The notes under the pieces were generated by a model. It was not told where the DNA came from and did no database searches. It saw only the letters and a list, made by a program, of their open reading frames with translations. From the NCBI RefSeq assembly GCF_032921865.1, contig NZ_CP136684.1, positions 3,259,001 to 3,323,000 of the forward strand: a stretch of 64,000 nucleotides of DNA, in the 5' to 3' direction. Source of the stretch: Thalassospira lucentensis. GTDB taxonomy: Bacteria > Pseudomonadota > Alphaproteobacteria > Rhodospirillales > Thalassospiraceae. Position numbers and translations under genes: made by a program. Positions 56,296-64,000 of this stretch are shown here, in pieces. The number at the start of each line of letters is the position of its first letter. The stretch's first letter is position 1.

Positions 56296-57486
56296 TTATT
56301 TCCCCACCCCGACCTTGATCGCAAGTTTGCGAAGCGGGCCGATGCGGTTGATGGCCGTCAGGCCAGCATAGCGCAGATCGCGCAGCGTTCTGGGTTCGAA
56401 CATGGAGGCGCGGTTGAGCAGATCAATACCGCCAACCCGTGCCAGCGTTTTGGGAAGCTGTTTGCGTTCGTAGGATTTGAGCAATGTGGTCGCGCCGATA
56501 TCCTCGCCCTTGAGCTTGGCCTTTGCCATCAGGTCGGCCAGGGTTTCGATGTCATGCAGGCTCATATTAAGCCCCTGTGCGCCAATCGGCGGGACGACGT
56601 GGGCGGCTTCGGCGACCAGGGCCAAGCGGGCCGAAATCAGGCGCGACGGGACCTGCGAGATCATTGGCCAGATCGCGCGCGGGCTTGCGACCGTAAGCGG
56701 GCCGAACATCGACATGGTGTCGTGGGTGATTTCAGCCGAAAGGGTCGCGTCATCCATGTTGTAAAGCTGTCGGGCGCGGTCGGCCGGTGTCATCCAGACG
56801 ACGGACGAGCAGGGCTTGCCATCAAGATCAGGCATGGGAACCAAGGTCAGCGGCCCGCCGGTGCGGTGGATTTCGGTCGAGATATTGTCATGCGGTTTGT
56901 CGTGGGTGACGACAAAGACCAGCGCACTTTGATCATAGGCCCAGCGGCGATGCTTGATCCCGGCAAACTCGCGAAGCGATGAATTGCGGCCGTCCGCCGC
57001 CACGACCAGCTTGGCGCGCACGGTTTCGCCGCCGGATAATGTTGCCTCGCCATAGCGGGCAGTGCCGGTAAAGCCGGTGACGGTGGTCGAAAAGCGGAAA
57101 TCGACATTGGGCAGCGTTTCAAGTTTCGCCATCAGCGAAACACGCGCGGCCTTGTTCGAGACGTTCCAGCCAAAGAAGCCCTGCGTGGTTTCGGCCCCGT
57201 CAAAATCGGCGGTTTCACGGGGGGCGAGTTCATTGCCCCCGGCATCGACGATGCGCATGACGCGAAGTTCGGCACCCGTCGGTTTGATCGCGTCCCAGAC
57301 GCCGGCCTTTTTAAGGGTTTCGATGCCCGGTTGCAGGAAGGCGGTGGTGCGCAGATCGGTTCCCTCGCCAATGTCGGCGGGGGCGGGATCGACGATCATG
57401 ATCCTGTGCCCGTCAGCGGCAAAGCGGGCCGCCGCACTCATGCCGGCGATGCCGCCGCCTGCAATCAGAATATCGGTTTCGATCAT
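56296..57486 (-). CDS. UbiH/COQ6-family FAD monooxygenase
   Basis: 396 residues. FAD Rossmann motif ILIAGGGIAGMSAAARFA at the N-terminus, DG motif LVVAADGRNSSLREFAGI (about 153-170) and the second FAD motif LVAEAAHVVPPIGAQGLNMS (about 282-301), which is diagnostic for the UbiH/UbiF/VisC group (GDAAH usually; here AEAAH). Hydroxylates the ring of a ubiquinone precursor. Which position (C5, C1 or C6) cannot be told. Single gene on the minus strand. Confidence 0.88.
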   Translation of the reverse strand: MIETDILIAGGGIAGMSAAARFAADGHRIMIVDPAPADIGEGTDLRTTAFLQPGIETLKKAGVWDAIKPTGAELRVMRIVDAGGNELAPRETADFDGAETTQGFFGWNVSNKAARVSLMAKLETLPNVDFRFSTTVTGFTGTARYGEATLSGGETVRAKLVVAADGRNSSLREFAGIKHRRWAYDQSALVFVVTHDKPHDNISTEIHRTGGPLTLVPMPDLDGKPCSSVVWMTPADRARQLYNMDDATLSAEITHDTMSMFGPLTVASPRAIWPMISQVPSRLISARLALVAEAAHVVPPIGAQGLNMSLHDIETLADLMAKAKLKGEDIGATTLLKSYERKQLPKTLARVGGIDLLNRASMFEPRTLRDLRYAGLTAINRIGPLRKLAIKVGVGK

Positions 57487-57730
57487 GTCTTTATCCCTGT
57501 TTTATTCGGGCTTCATTCGGACTGCAAATCCGGGCGCAGTGTCGCATGTTGGTGGTCGGGCTGCAATGCGCCCGCAATGTGCCTTGAGGTGAGATTATAC
57601 GCAATGGCTTTGGCGGGTGGTTTGATGCAGATCGGGGCAGGACGAAAATTATCGCGATGGATGGCTTGCCCCGCACGGCGGTTTTGGCCATTTTGGGCGC
57701 ACAAAATCTTTGACCGTGAAAGGGTTGATT

Positions 57731-58057
57731 ATGCTGGCATGGGTTTATCTGTTGGGTGCGATCTGCCTTGAAGTGGTCGGAACGGTGTCGCTTAAACTGT
57801 CGAACGGGTTTACCGACTGGCGGTTTGCGGTTCTGACCCTGTCGCTTTATGGCGTCAGTTTCTGGGTGCTTTCGCTCACCCTTCGCACCCTGCCGGTCAG
57901 CACCGCCTATGCCGTGTGGTCGGGCCTTGGCACGGCGGCGGTCGCGGTGATTGGCGTGGTGTTTTTCAAGGAACCGATGAGCGCGTTCAAGGCGGTATTC
58001 CTTTTGATGATCATTGGTGGTGTGATCGGGCTTAATGCGGTGGGCGGCAAGCATTAA
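57731..58057 (+). CDS. Small multidrug resistance (SMR) family transporter
   Basis: 108 residues, four helices. Membrane-embedded essential Glu in GAICLEVVGTVSLKLSNGF (about residue 14), the PVSTAYAVWSGLGTAAVAVI signature in helix 3, and FKEPMSAFK. EmrE/SugE group, exporting cationic compounds or guanidinium by proton antiport. AAAGGG six bases before the ATG at 57731. Converges on the epimerase gene with ten bases between. Confidence 0.9.
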   Translation: MLAWVYLLGAICLEVVGTVSLKLSNGFTDWRFAVLTLSLYGVSFWVLSLTLRTLPVSTAYAVWSGLGTAAVAVIGVVFFKEPMSAFKAVFLLMIIGGVIGLNAVGGKH

Positions 58058-58066
58058 GTTTAAGGT

Positions 58067-59029
58067 TTACGATGCGACGGGCAGGGGTGCCGTTACCTCG
58101 ACACAGCTTTGAAGATCGTGGGCGAGATCGGTGTGGCGTGGTTGCCAGCCCAGTTCGCGGATCGCCTTTTGACTGGTCATACGGTGGCTATGCGCCAGGC
58201 CCCGCGCCCATTCTCCGTATTCGCGGGCAACGTCATCGGGGCTGATATGCTCAACCCCGCAATCAGTCCGGCCAAAGGTCCGGGCGATCTGGCGGGCAAG
58301 ATCGCCGGTTGCGATGCCTTCGATGCCAACCCCGATATAGCTTTGGCCGCGTTCGCCATTTTCAAGCACCAGCCGGTACAGTTCGGCAAGATCATCGGCA
58401 TGGATCAGCGGCCAGATGACCGAACCATCGCCGACAATCCGGACGCGGTTTTCATCGCGCGCCATGCGTGCCATGTCATGAAGCGCCCCGCCCGGCAGGG
58501 GCGGGCGTGTTCGAGACGGCGGATCGGTGCGGTAAACCGTGGCCGGATGGATCACCATGCCATGCAGGGCCGGATCGGACAGGATTTTGGTCAGGCCTGG
58601 CACCATCCATTCAAAGCCTGCAACCGGGGCAAAGGGTGTTGCTTCATCATGGATGTGATCACCCGATTTGCTTGACGGGTAAAGCCAGCTTCCGCCGGTA
58701 TAGATGAAGCGCGGCAGGGCGGGGGCCTTTGGCCCGGACTGGCGATGCAGGGTGCGGAGCAGTTCGATCAGCATCCCGGCATCAACCCCGCCCATATCAG
58801 CCGAGAAATCACATGCGGCATGGATGACGGCATCGACGACGGGCAGTTTATCGCACCACGGGCCGGGATTGTGGATATCACCCCGGATCGGCCATGCGCC
58901 CATGACGGCAAGATTGGCGGCACTGTTTTCGCTTCGTGCCAGGGCAAAAACATGATGCCCGGCCGAAACCAGATTGCGCACGATTGCCGCCCCGATCAGG
59001 CCGCTTCCACCCAGAATAAAAACACGCAT
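58067..59029 (-). CDS. NAD-dependent epimerase/dehydratase (extended SDR)
   Basis: 320 residues. Rossmann GGSGLIGAAIVRNL (about 6-19) and extended-SDR fold with VDAVIHAACD. The active-site YxxxK is not obvious (IYTGGSWLYPSSKSG may supply it as YPSSK), so activity is likely but unproven. C-terminal region WQPRHTDLAHDLQ typical of the group. AGGAG seven bases before the ATG at 59029. Divergent from an ArsR gene; substrate unknown. Confidence 0.82.
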   Translation of the reverse strand: MRVFILGGSGLIGAAIVRNLVSAGHHVFALARSENSAANLAVMGAWPIRGDIHNPGPWCDKLPVVDAVIHAACDFSADMGGVDAGMLIELLRTLHRQSGPKAPALPRFIYTGGSWLYPSSKSGDHIHDEATPFAPVAGFEWMVPGLTKILSDPALHGMVIHPATVYRTDPPSRTRPPLPGGALHDMARMARDENRVRIVGDGSVIWPLIHADDLAELYRLVLENGERGQSYIGVGIEGIATGDLARQIARTFGRTDCGVEHISPDDVAREYGEWARGLAHSHRMTSQKAIRELGWQPRHTDLAHDLQSCVEVTAPLPVAS

Positions 59030-59110
59030 CGCCATTCTCCTGAATTCGTGATGCGTTCGTTCATAGAACCTCAAGTATGGGTAAGGTCAAGCGGGATTTT
59101 TTAGGGAAAA

Positions 59111-59152
59111 ATAGTTTGCCAAAAGGAGAACTGTTGATTATAGTTCGCCAAA
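59111..59152. promoter_or_regulatory. Direct repeat upstream of ArsR gene
   Basis: ATAGTTTGCCAAA (59111-59123) and ATAGTTCGCCAAA (59140-59152), 12 of 13 identical, 29 bases apart; the second overlaps the start codon region. Candidate autoregulatory sites. Confidence 0.5.
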
Positions 59153-59502
59153 TGGAAAACTATCAATCATCCCTTGATGCGGCCTTTCATGCGCTTGCCG
59201 ATCCGACACGCAGGGCGGTGCTAAGCCGACTGACGCAAGGACCGGCATCGGTCAAGGAACTGGCGGAACCCTTTGACATGGGTTTGCCGTCTTTCATGAA
59301 GCATCTGCATGTTCTGGAAAGTGATGGCCTGATCCGTTCGGAAAAGGTCGGGCGTGTGCGCACTTGCCGGATCAATGCCGAGAGACTGGCCGCCGCCGAA
59401 GCATGGCTTTCAGAGCAGCGGAAACATTGGCAGGCGCAGGCCGACCGTCTTGCCGATTATGTCGAAATCCAAATGATCGGGAGATCCGAAGATGGCAGTT
59501 AA
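59152..59502 (+). CDS. ArsR-family regulator (SRPBCC-linked)
   Basis: 116 residues, winged helix: FHALADPTRRAVLSRLTQGP, VKELAEPFDMGLPSFMKHLH (recognition helix), VLESDGLIRSEKVGRVRTCR. No metal-binding Cys motif, as expected for the subgroup paired with SRPBCC/AHSA1 proteins. A TTG start about seven codons earlier with AAGGAG five bases upstream is possible. Overlaps the next gene by 11 bases. Confidence 0.87.
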   Translation: MENYQSSLDAAFHALADPTRRAVLSRLTQGPASVKELAEPFDMGLPSFMKHLHVLESDGLIRSEKVGRVRTCRINAERLAAAEAWLSEQRKHWQAQADRLADYVEIQMIGRSEDGS

Positions 59503-59953
59503 TCAGTCCGAACTGACGGTCGAGCGTTTCATCAAGGCATCGCCAGCAGCCGTCTGGAAAGCATGGAGCACGCCGGAGCATCTTGAAAAATGGTGGATAC
59601 CGGCCCCGATGGAATGCAGGGTGATCAAGCTGAACCTGCGGGCCGGGGGCGGGTTCGAGACACAGATGCGCCAGGGGGACGAAGATTTTCAGCCCCATGT
59701 CGAAGGCTGTTTTCTGGAAGCGGTTCCCGAAAGCCGGCTTGTCTGGACGACGGTCCTGCGCGAGGGATGGCGCCCCATCGAGCCGTGGCTGGCATTGACC
59801 GCGATCATAACCTTCACGCCAGAAGGCAACGGGACACGGTACCGGGCGCATGTGCTGCACCGAAATACCGAAGATTCCCTGAAGCATCAGGAAATGGGCT
59901 TCTTTGATGGCTGGGGAACCGTGATTGAACAGTTGGCAAAAACTGTCGAGTAA
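59492..59953 (+). CDS. SRPBCC/AHSA1-domain protein
   Basis: 153 residues. Starts VERFIKASPAAVWKAWSTPE, then WWIPAPMECRVIKLNLRAGG and the C-terminal helix MGFFDGWGTVIEQLAKTV, all typical of AHSA1/START-like ligand-binding proteins. Coupled to ArsR, an arrangement very common in bacteria, in which the function is still mostly unknown. Confidence 0.88.
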   Translation: MAVNQSELTVERFIKASPAAVWKAWSTPEHLEKWWIPAPMECRVIKLNLRAGGGFETQMRQGDEDFQPHVEGCFLEAVPESRLVWTTVLREGWRPIEPWLALTAIITFTPEGNGTRYRAHVLHRNTEDSLKHQEMGFFDGWGTVIEQLAKTVE

Positions 59954-59955
59954 CG

Positions 59956-59985
59956 AAAAAGCCGGGCATGTGCCCGGCTTTTTGA
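59956..59985 (+). terminator. Terminator after ArsR-SRPBCC operon
   Basis: Stem AAAAAGCCGGGCA / TGCCCGGCTTTTT, nearly a full palindrome, followed by GATG; strong T-run within the 3' arm. Confidence 0.85.
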
Positions 59986-60029
59986 TGTCTGCGCGTTCTG
60001 TCCGCAACCAGGATCCCAAAAGCAGTGTG

Positions 60030-60205
60030 GGATATGGATTCCCGCTTTTGCGGGAATGACGGTTTTGGGCAGGGCGCTTTCCATCCGTTCGTCACTCCCG
60101 CGCAGGCGGGAGTCCATGGGGCTGCGGGTTCTGTCGCGGGGTTTGAGGCTGTGGCACAACTGACTGGATTCCCGCTTTCGCGGGAATGATGGTTGTGGTT
60201 TGGCG
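60030..60205. repeat. Composite REP element, copy B
   Basis: Hairpins ATTCCCGC-TTTT-GCGGGAAT (60038-60057), ACTCCCGC-GCAG-GCGGGAGT (60094-60113) and ATTCCCGC-TTTC-GCGGGAAT (60168-60187). The segment 60078-60189 equals copy A's 46551-46662 in length (112) and is largely identical. Ends right at the RidA gene stop. Confidence 0.85.
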
Positions 60206-60219
60206 GATGGATCGGGTCG

Positions 60220-60684
60220 TTATGCGACTTCGAAGATGCCGTCGATTTCGACCGCAACGCCAAGCGGCAGGGACGCAACGCCAACCGCAGAGCGGGCGTG
60301 TTTGCCGGCATCGCCGAAAACTTCGACCATGGTGTCGGAGGCGCCATTGACGACCTTGGGCTGATCGGTGAAGGCGGGGTCGGAATTAACAAACGCATTC
60401 AGTTTGACGACGCGTTTGACGTTATCAAGATCGCCAATCGCGGCACGGACCTGTGCGATCAGGTTGAGTGCGCAGAGGCGGGCGGCTTTCTGGCCGTCTT
60501 CGACCTGATAATCGCGGCCAAGCTTGCCGATGAATTTCAGTTCGCCGTTTTCCATGGTGATCTGACCGGAGACATGCACAAGATTGCCCGAACGGACATA
60601 GGGCACGTAATTGGCAACCGGGGCATTTGCCTGGGGCAGGGTGATGCCGAGTTCGGCAAGGCGGGCGTCGATTTTTCCGGCCAT
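60220..60684 (-). CDS. RidA-family (YjgF/UK114) protein
   Basis: 154 residues. Shows PQANAPVANYVPYVRSGNLV, HVSGQIT, GQKAARLCALNLIAQVRAAI and the family C-terminal block ARSAVGVASLPLGVAVEIDG with the conserved Arg that binds the imine/enamine carboxylate. Longer than classic RidA (about 130), fitting the Rid2-7 or TdcF-like subgroup. Deaminates reactive enamines or related compounds. ATG at 60684 with AGGAT upstream. Confidence 0.88.
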   Translation of the reverse strand: MAGKIDARLAELGITLPQANAPVANYVPYVRSGNLVHVSGQITMENGELKFIGKLGRDYQVEDGQKAARLCALNLIAQVRAAIGDLDNVKRVVKLNAFVNSDPAFTDQPKVVNGASDTMVEVFGDAGKHARSAVGVASLPLGVAVEIDGIFEVA

Positions 60685-60860
60685 GGATTTGATCCTCGTG
60701 ATTTGGTGTGGCGAAAACGGTTCCAACTTATCGGCGTTGGCGCGCAAACAAAACCATTTCTTTTGTGTGAAATGGCGTGGCGCGGCGTGACATGAGATGG
60801 CGTGCGGCGGCGACCTTCCATAAGCAACGCTGATCGATTGATGAGAAATTTGGATTTGTC

Positions 60861-61838
60861 ATGGATCGCAATCCATCGCACAAGAAAGCCAAGCCCGAAA
60901 CGGGTGGCATAAAACAATCAGGGGACGCGGACGAAATGGGATCAGGACGGTTTAAAATTGCCGATTTGCACGGTGCGTGGCTTGTGCTGATCGGGGTTCT
61001 GATCATCAGTCCCGATGCGCTTCTGGTAAGGCTGGTCAAGGCCGATGACATGACGACCGCGTTCTGGCGGTTGCTGATCCTTGGCAGCACACTTGCCCTG
61101 ATCGCGTTCTGGCGCGGGATGCGACGCCGTCAGTCATTGCGCCATGCGATGATGCCGACCCGCGATGAAATGCTGGCGGGGCTGTTTTATGGCGGCACAA
61201 GTGCGTGTTTCATTCTGTCGATCCGCAATACCGATGCGGCTAATACATTGGTGATCATTGCGGCAACGCCATTGTTATCGGCCCTGATTGCGGTGTTTGT
61301 GTTCAAGCGCGTTCTGGCGATGCGGACATGGATTGCGTCGGTTGTGGTGTTTGTATCGCTTGCGGCGATTGTCGGGGCGGGGTTTGGCGGGGCCAATACG
61401 CTTGGTGATATTCTGGCCCTTGGCACGGCGATCTGCATGGCGTGTTATTTCAACGTGGTCGGCACGCGCATTCATATCGATGCGGTGCGTGCGATGATGG
61501 TGGGCGCGTTTCTGGCGACATTGGTGATGGTGCCAAGCGCCAGCCCGATGGCGCTTCAACCGCTTGATCCACTTTGGCTGATCCTGCTGGGCTGTGTGGT
61601 TTTGCCGCTGTCGTTTCTGTTCATTACCGCCGGGGCCAAGAAAATCCCGGCGGCCGAGGCGGGCCTGATCATGCTGAACGAGGCGATTTTCGGATCGCTT
61701 CTGGTGTGGCTGGTTGTTGACGAGGTACCCAGCCGCACGACGCTTATTTGCGGATCAATCGTGATCGCGACGCTGGCGATACACAGTTATCTGGGTCTTC
61801 GGAACAGCCGCAGGCTCCGCGCGGCAGAGACGCGTTAG
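60861..61838 (+). CDS. EamA-family (DMT) transporter
   Basis: 325 residues, ten predicted helices in two EamA repeats; the second begins near GDILALGTAICMACYFNVVG, and the family PAAEAGLIMLNEAIFGSLLV segment is clear. Exports metabolites or amino acids; substrate unknown. Start at 60861; an internal ATG at 60936 would remove a charged 25-residue head. The TetR gene follows 95 bases downstream. Confidence 0.86.
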   Translation: MDRNPSHKKAKPETGGIKQSGDADEMGSGRFKIADLHGAWLVLIGVLIISPDALLVRLVKADDMTTAFWRLLILGSTLALIAFWRGMRRRQSLRHAMMPTRDEMLAGLFYGGTSACFILSIRNTDAANTLVIIAATPLLSALIAVFVFKRVLAMRTWIASVVVFVSLAAIVGAGFGGANTLGDILALGTAICMACYFNVVGTRIHIDAVRAMMVGAFLATLVMVPSASPMALQPLDPLWLILLGCVVLPLSFLFITAGAKKIPAAEAGLIMLNEAIFGSLLVWLVVDEVPSRTTLICGSIVIATLAIHSYLGLRNSRRLRAAETR

Positions 61839-61862
61839 GGGCGTAATCCGCACAGCAGGCAA

Positions 61863-61917
61863 TTGACAGCAGTTGGTATCAGGGTTAATTGAGTTTACTC
61901 AGTGAGTATACTCAATT
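61863..61917. promoter_or_regulatory. Promoter with overlapping TetR palindrome
   Basis: -35 TTGACA (61863-61868), 17 bases, -10 TAATTG (61886-61891). The -10 lies inside the 31-base dyad AATTGAGTTTACTC-AGT-GAGTATACTCAATT (61887-61917; one mismatch per arm). Binding of the TetR protein here would block its own promoter. Confidence 0.7.
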
Positions 61918-61933
61918 AAATAAGGGATGTCTT

Positions 61934-62566
61934 ATGCAGACCGGTGTGAACAGTCGGGCGGCCAGGCGCGAACAGACGCGCGAAAACATCCTTGAAGCCG
62001 CGCGGCAATGCTTTTGCGAGACCGGGTTTGACAAGACATCGACCCGGATGATTGCCGAGCGGGCCGGTGTGGCCGAGGGCACGATTTTCAGCCATTTCGA
62101 GACCAAGGAGCAATTGCTGATCAGCTGTGTGGGCGAGCAGATGGCGGCAACGATTGCGCAGGCGCTTCATACCATGGACCCGGAATGGTGTTTTGTGGAC
62201 AAGCTGATGCATATCGCAGCGCACCGCTTTGCCCAGATCGCGCTAAGACCCGGCATGTGGCAGGTTCTTTTGCAGCAGATGGTGTTTTCCCCGCGCAAGG
62301 GGGCGGTGCATGATCTGATGCGCAATAGCGGGTTGATTGCCGCGATCCGCGCCCTTGTCGAGGACGCGCAGCTTGACGGCGAAATCAATCCGAACCTTGA
62401 TCCCGACCAGATTTACAAAACCATGATGGCGCTGTTCCTGTTCACCGTGCACGAGCATGTCAGCGCGCAGAATTTCGATTGCGAGGATATGTGCGCAACC
62501 CTTCGCGAGATGCTTGAGGTCCAGGTGCGCGGCATCTGGATGCGTCGGCCGGAACTTGCGGCGTAA
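61934..62566 (+). CDS. TetR-family regulator, autoregulated
   Basis: 210 residues. Helix-turn-helix RENILEAARQCFCETGFDKT, RMIAERAGVAEGTIFSHFET (EGTIFSHF recognition helix). C-terminal domain of the fatty-acid/efflux regulator kind, with several Cys and Met. Its operator overlaps its own promoter. The nearest upstream same-strand gene is the EamA transporter. Confidence 0.87.
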   Translation: MQTGVNSRAARREQTRENILEAARQCFCETGFDKTSTRMIAERAGVAEGTIFSHFETKEQLLISCVGEQMAATIAQALHTMDPEWCFVDKLMHIAAHRFAQIALRPGMWQVLLQQMVFSPRKGAVHDLMRNSGLIAAIRALVEDAQLDGEINPNLDPDQIYKTMMALFLFTVHEHVSAQNFDCEDMCATLREMLEVQVRGIWMRRPELAA

Positions 62567-62581
62567 GGCGGCAAGCCGGGC

Positions 62582-63004
62582 TTATTCCCCGATCAGATGC
62601 AGGGTGATCTGGCGGCGGTGCGGGGCGTGACGGTGTTCAAACAGATAGATGCCCTGCCACGTACCCAGAACCGCCCGACCGTTTGTGACCGGGATGGTGA
62701 GTGATACATCTGTCAGCGCAGCCCGGATGTGGGCGGGCATGTCGTCCGGGCCTTCGGCGGTGTGGCGATAGAGGCTGGGGTTTTCTTCGACCAGTCTTGC
62801 AAAGAAGGTTTCAAGATCCAGAACCACATCGGGATCGGCGTTTTCCTGTATCGTCAGGCTGGCGGATGTATGGCGGCAATAGATTGTCACCTGACCGGTT
62901 TTGATGCCGGTTTGAAGGGTCCATGACTGGACCTGATCGGTGATTTCAACAAGGCCCTGTCCGGTGGTGCTGATTTCAAGCGTGGTCTGATCTTGCGTAA
63001 GCAT
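62582..63004 (-). CDS. yjbQ: YjbQ / UPF0047 family protein
   Basis: 140 residues: QVTIYCRHTSASLTIQENAD (conserved His, Ser, Asn), LVEENPSLYRHTAEGPDDMP with the second His, and GTWQGIYLFEHRHAPHRRQI near the C-terminus. Also labelled secondary thiamine-phosphate synthase because of weak in vitro activity; true role uncertain. Converges on the TetR gene and lies 42 bases after the dioxygenase start-side gene on the same strand. Confidence 0.9.
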   Translation of the reverse strand: MLTQDQTTLEISTTGQGLVEITDQVQSWTLQTGIKTGQVTIYCRHTSASLTIQENADPDVVLDLETFFARLVEENPSLYRHTAEGPDDMPAHIRAALTDVSLTIPVTNGRAVLGTWQGIYLFEHRHAPHRRQITLHLIGE

Positions 63005-63046
63005 GGCATCCCGCTTTGTTTCGGGCGGCCGGGATGATCGGTCTGA

Positions 63047-63892
63047 TCAGGCCGCCGCAATGGCGCTTTGGGGATCGTAAAAGCGCAGGGCCGTCATGGC
63101 AAGGTTGCCGAATTCAAAACTGTCATGCAGTGTTTCGGGCACGAAATCCTCACTCGCCGCACCGAGTGCCACATAAAACGGCATCAGGTGATCGTCTTCG
63201 GGGTGCGCCATGGCGGCATAAGGGGCCTGTGCGCGGTAATCCAGCAGGGCATCGATATCGTGGGCGGCCAGTTTGCCCAGCATCCAGCTCGTGAATTCCT
63301 GCGCCCATGGATCAATCGGGCCCTCGTTACGGTCAAGGGCGCGCAGATTATGGGTCATCGCCCCGCTGCCAACCACCAGAACACCCAGATCACGCAAACC
63401 GCGCAGCTTTTTACCCAACTCATAATGATCCGCCGGGCTGCCATGGGCCAGCATGGAGAGCTGAAACACCGGGATATCGGCCCCGGGGCGCGCAATGATC
63501 AAAGGCATCCATGCGCCGTGATCAAGGCCGCGTGCGGCATCGGTTTCTGCCCCGATCAGACCGGCGATTTCGGATGCCAGTGCGGGATCACCCGCGACAT
63601 CGTAATGCAGGTCATAAAGCGGTTTGGGGAAGCCGTAAAAATCGTGGATGGTTTCCGGGCGGGCCGCGGTCGAGATGGTCGGCGTGGCGGTCTGCCAATG
63701 GGCCGAGACGATCAGGAGGGCGCGCGCGCCGTCGAACAGATCACCAAGATCGCGGGCAAAGAAATCAAAGGCCGGGGTGCTTTGGCGCGCAACCAGCATC
63801 GGCGATCCGTGCGAGATGAAGATCGGCGCAAGATTTCCATCCGGGGCGGCAGAAACGGGGCTGGAAACGCGGTTGGCAACGGGACTGGTCAT
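63047..63892 (-). CDS. ygiD: DODA-type extradiol dioxygenase (YgiD-like)
   Basis: 281 residues, LigB superfamily. Iron-ligand motifs: ISHGSPML (His near residue 28), VSAHWQT (His), and GSGAMTHNLRAL (His) plus MAHPEDDHLMPFYVALGA (His-x-x-x-x-His). Opens 4,5-DOPA or other catechols in vitro; physiological substrate in bacteria unclear. AGGTG eight bases before the ATG at 63892. It precedes yjbQ on the same strand and may be co-transcribed with it. Confidence 0.88.
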   Translation of the reverse strand: MTSPVANRVSSPVSAAPDGNLAPIFISHGSPMLVARQSTPAFDFFARDLGDLFDGARALLIVSAHWQTATPTISTAARPETIHDFYGFPKPLYDLHYDVAGDPALASEIAGLIGAETDAARGLDHGAWMPLIIARPGADIPVFQLSMLAHGSPADHYELGKKLRGLRDLGVLVVGSGAMTHNLRALDRNEGPIDPWAQEFTSWMLGKLAAHDIDALLDYRAQAPYAAMAHPEDDHLMPFYVALGAASEDFVPETLHDSFEFGNLAMTALRFYDPQSAIAAA

Positions 63893-64000
63893 GGTGGGGC
63901 ACCTCGACATTCACAAAACATGAATTGCGAATATGTGCCTGTTTGGGCCACCTGACCAGTCACCGTTCGTCAACAGTGTGTTGCCATTGTCTGCGAAAGG

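Overview
The window reads as chromosome of a GC-rich, free-living, probably marine alphaproteobacterium. The best fit is a Rhodospirillales member close to Thalassospira. This is inferred from protein families and from an mmgR/alpha-r8-type sRNA, which is known only from Alphaproteobacteria; no search was run. There is no rRNA, no CRISPR array, no recognisable transposase and no phage gene. Most genes are intact, closely packed and end in clear hairpin terminators.

Layout, left to right. (1) 0-4.7 kb: 3' part of ilvD, a LysE exporter, alanine dehydrogenase divergent from an Lrp/AsnC regulator, and a TetR regulator. (2) 4.7-13 kb: nitrogen and amine metabolism. A putrescine importer (potFGHI) and a gamma-glutamylputrescine synthetase-like enzyme lie on the minus strand, divergent from a DUF1611-enolase pair that matches the D-glutamate catabolism genes dgcN-dgcA. 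(3) 13-17.6 kb: a membrane diguanylate cyclase, the mmgR-like sRNA, a GNAT acetyltransferase, an N-formylglutamate amidohydrolase-like enzyme, two tandem tRNA-Val(GAC) genes (the first with an extra base in its T-loop) and a SemiSWEET transporter. (4) 17.6-29.8 kb: a yhiI-rbbA-yhhJ ABC operon, an EEP nuclease, a response regulator overlapping an EAL phosphodiesterase, a soluble double-PAS chemoreceptor and the dgdA/dgdR pair for 2,2-dialkylglycine. (5) 29.9-37 kb: a LysR-controlled MFS, Tat-type hydrolase and cyclophilin-like operon, then a giant FAD/FeS D-2-hydroxyglutarate dehydrogenase with an elaborate 5' region.

(6) 37.3-45.1 kb looks accessory. It holds a LysR regulator with an 85-residue alanine-rich insertion, a cysteine-free orphan protein, a small secreted four-cysteine protein, and a divergent self-contained tripartite exporter (ATPase, MacB-type permease, TolC-like outer membrane factor, periplasmic adaptor). 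Codon use in the exporter block is visibly more AT-rich than on either side. I judge the exporter with its secreted neighbour to be the best candidate in the window for an undescribed system.

(7) 45-64 kb returns to GC-rich genes: patatin phospholipase, cupredoxin-like protein, hexapeptide acetyltransferase, NIPSNAP/TetR pair, glycine-zipper lipoprotein, a LacI-controlled ABC importer ending in a metallophosphodiesterase, a UbiH-type monooxygenase, SMR pump, NAD-dependent epimerase, ArsR-SRPBCC pair, RidA, EamA, an autoregulated TetR, YjbQ and a DODA-type dioxygenase. This section is sprinkled with a family of REP-like hairpins, including two copies of a 112-bp composite unit.

Starts were chosen by Shine-Dalgarno spacing and gene overlap and often differ from the longest possible reading frame. 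No GC or homology value was computed.
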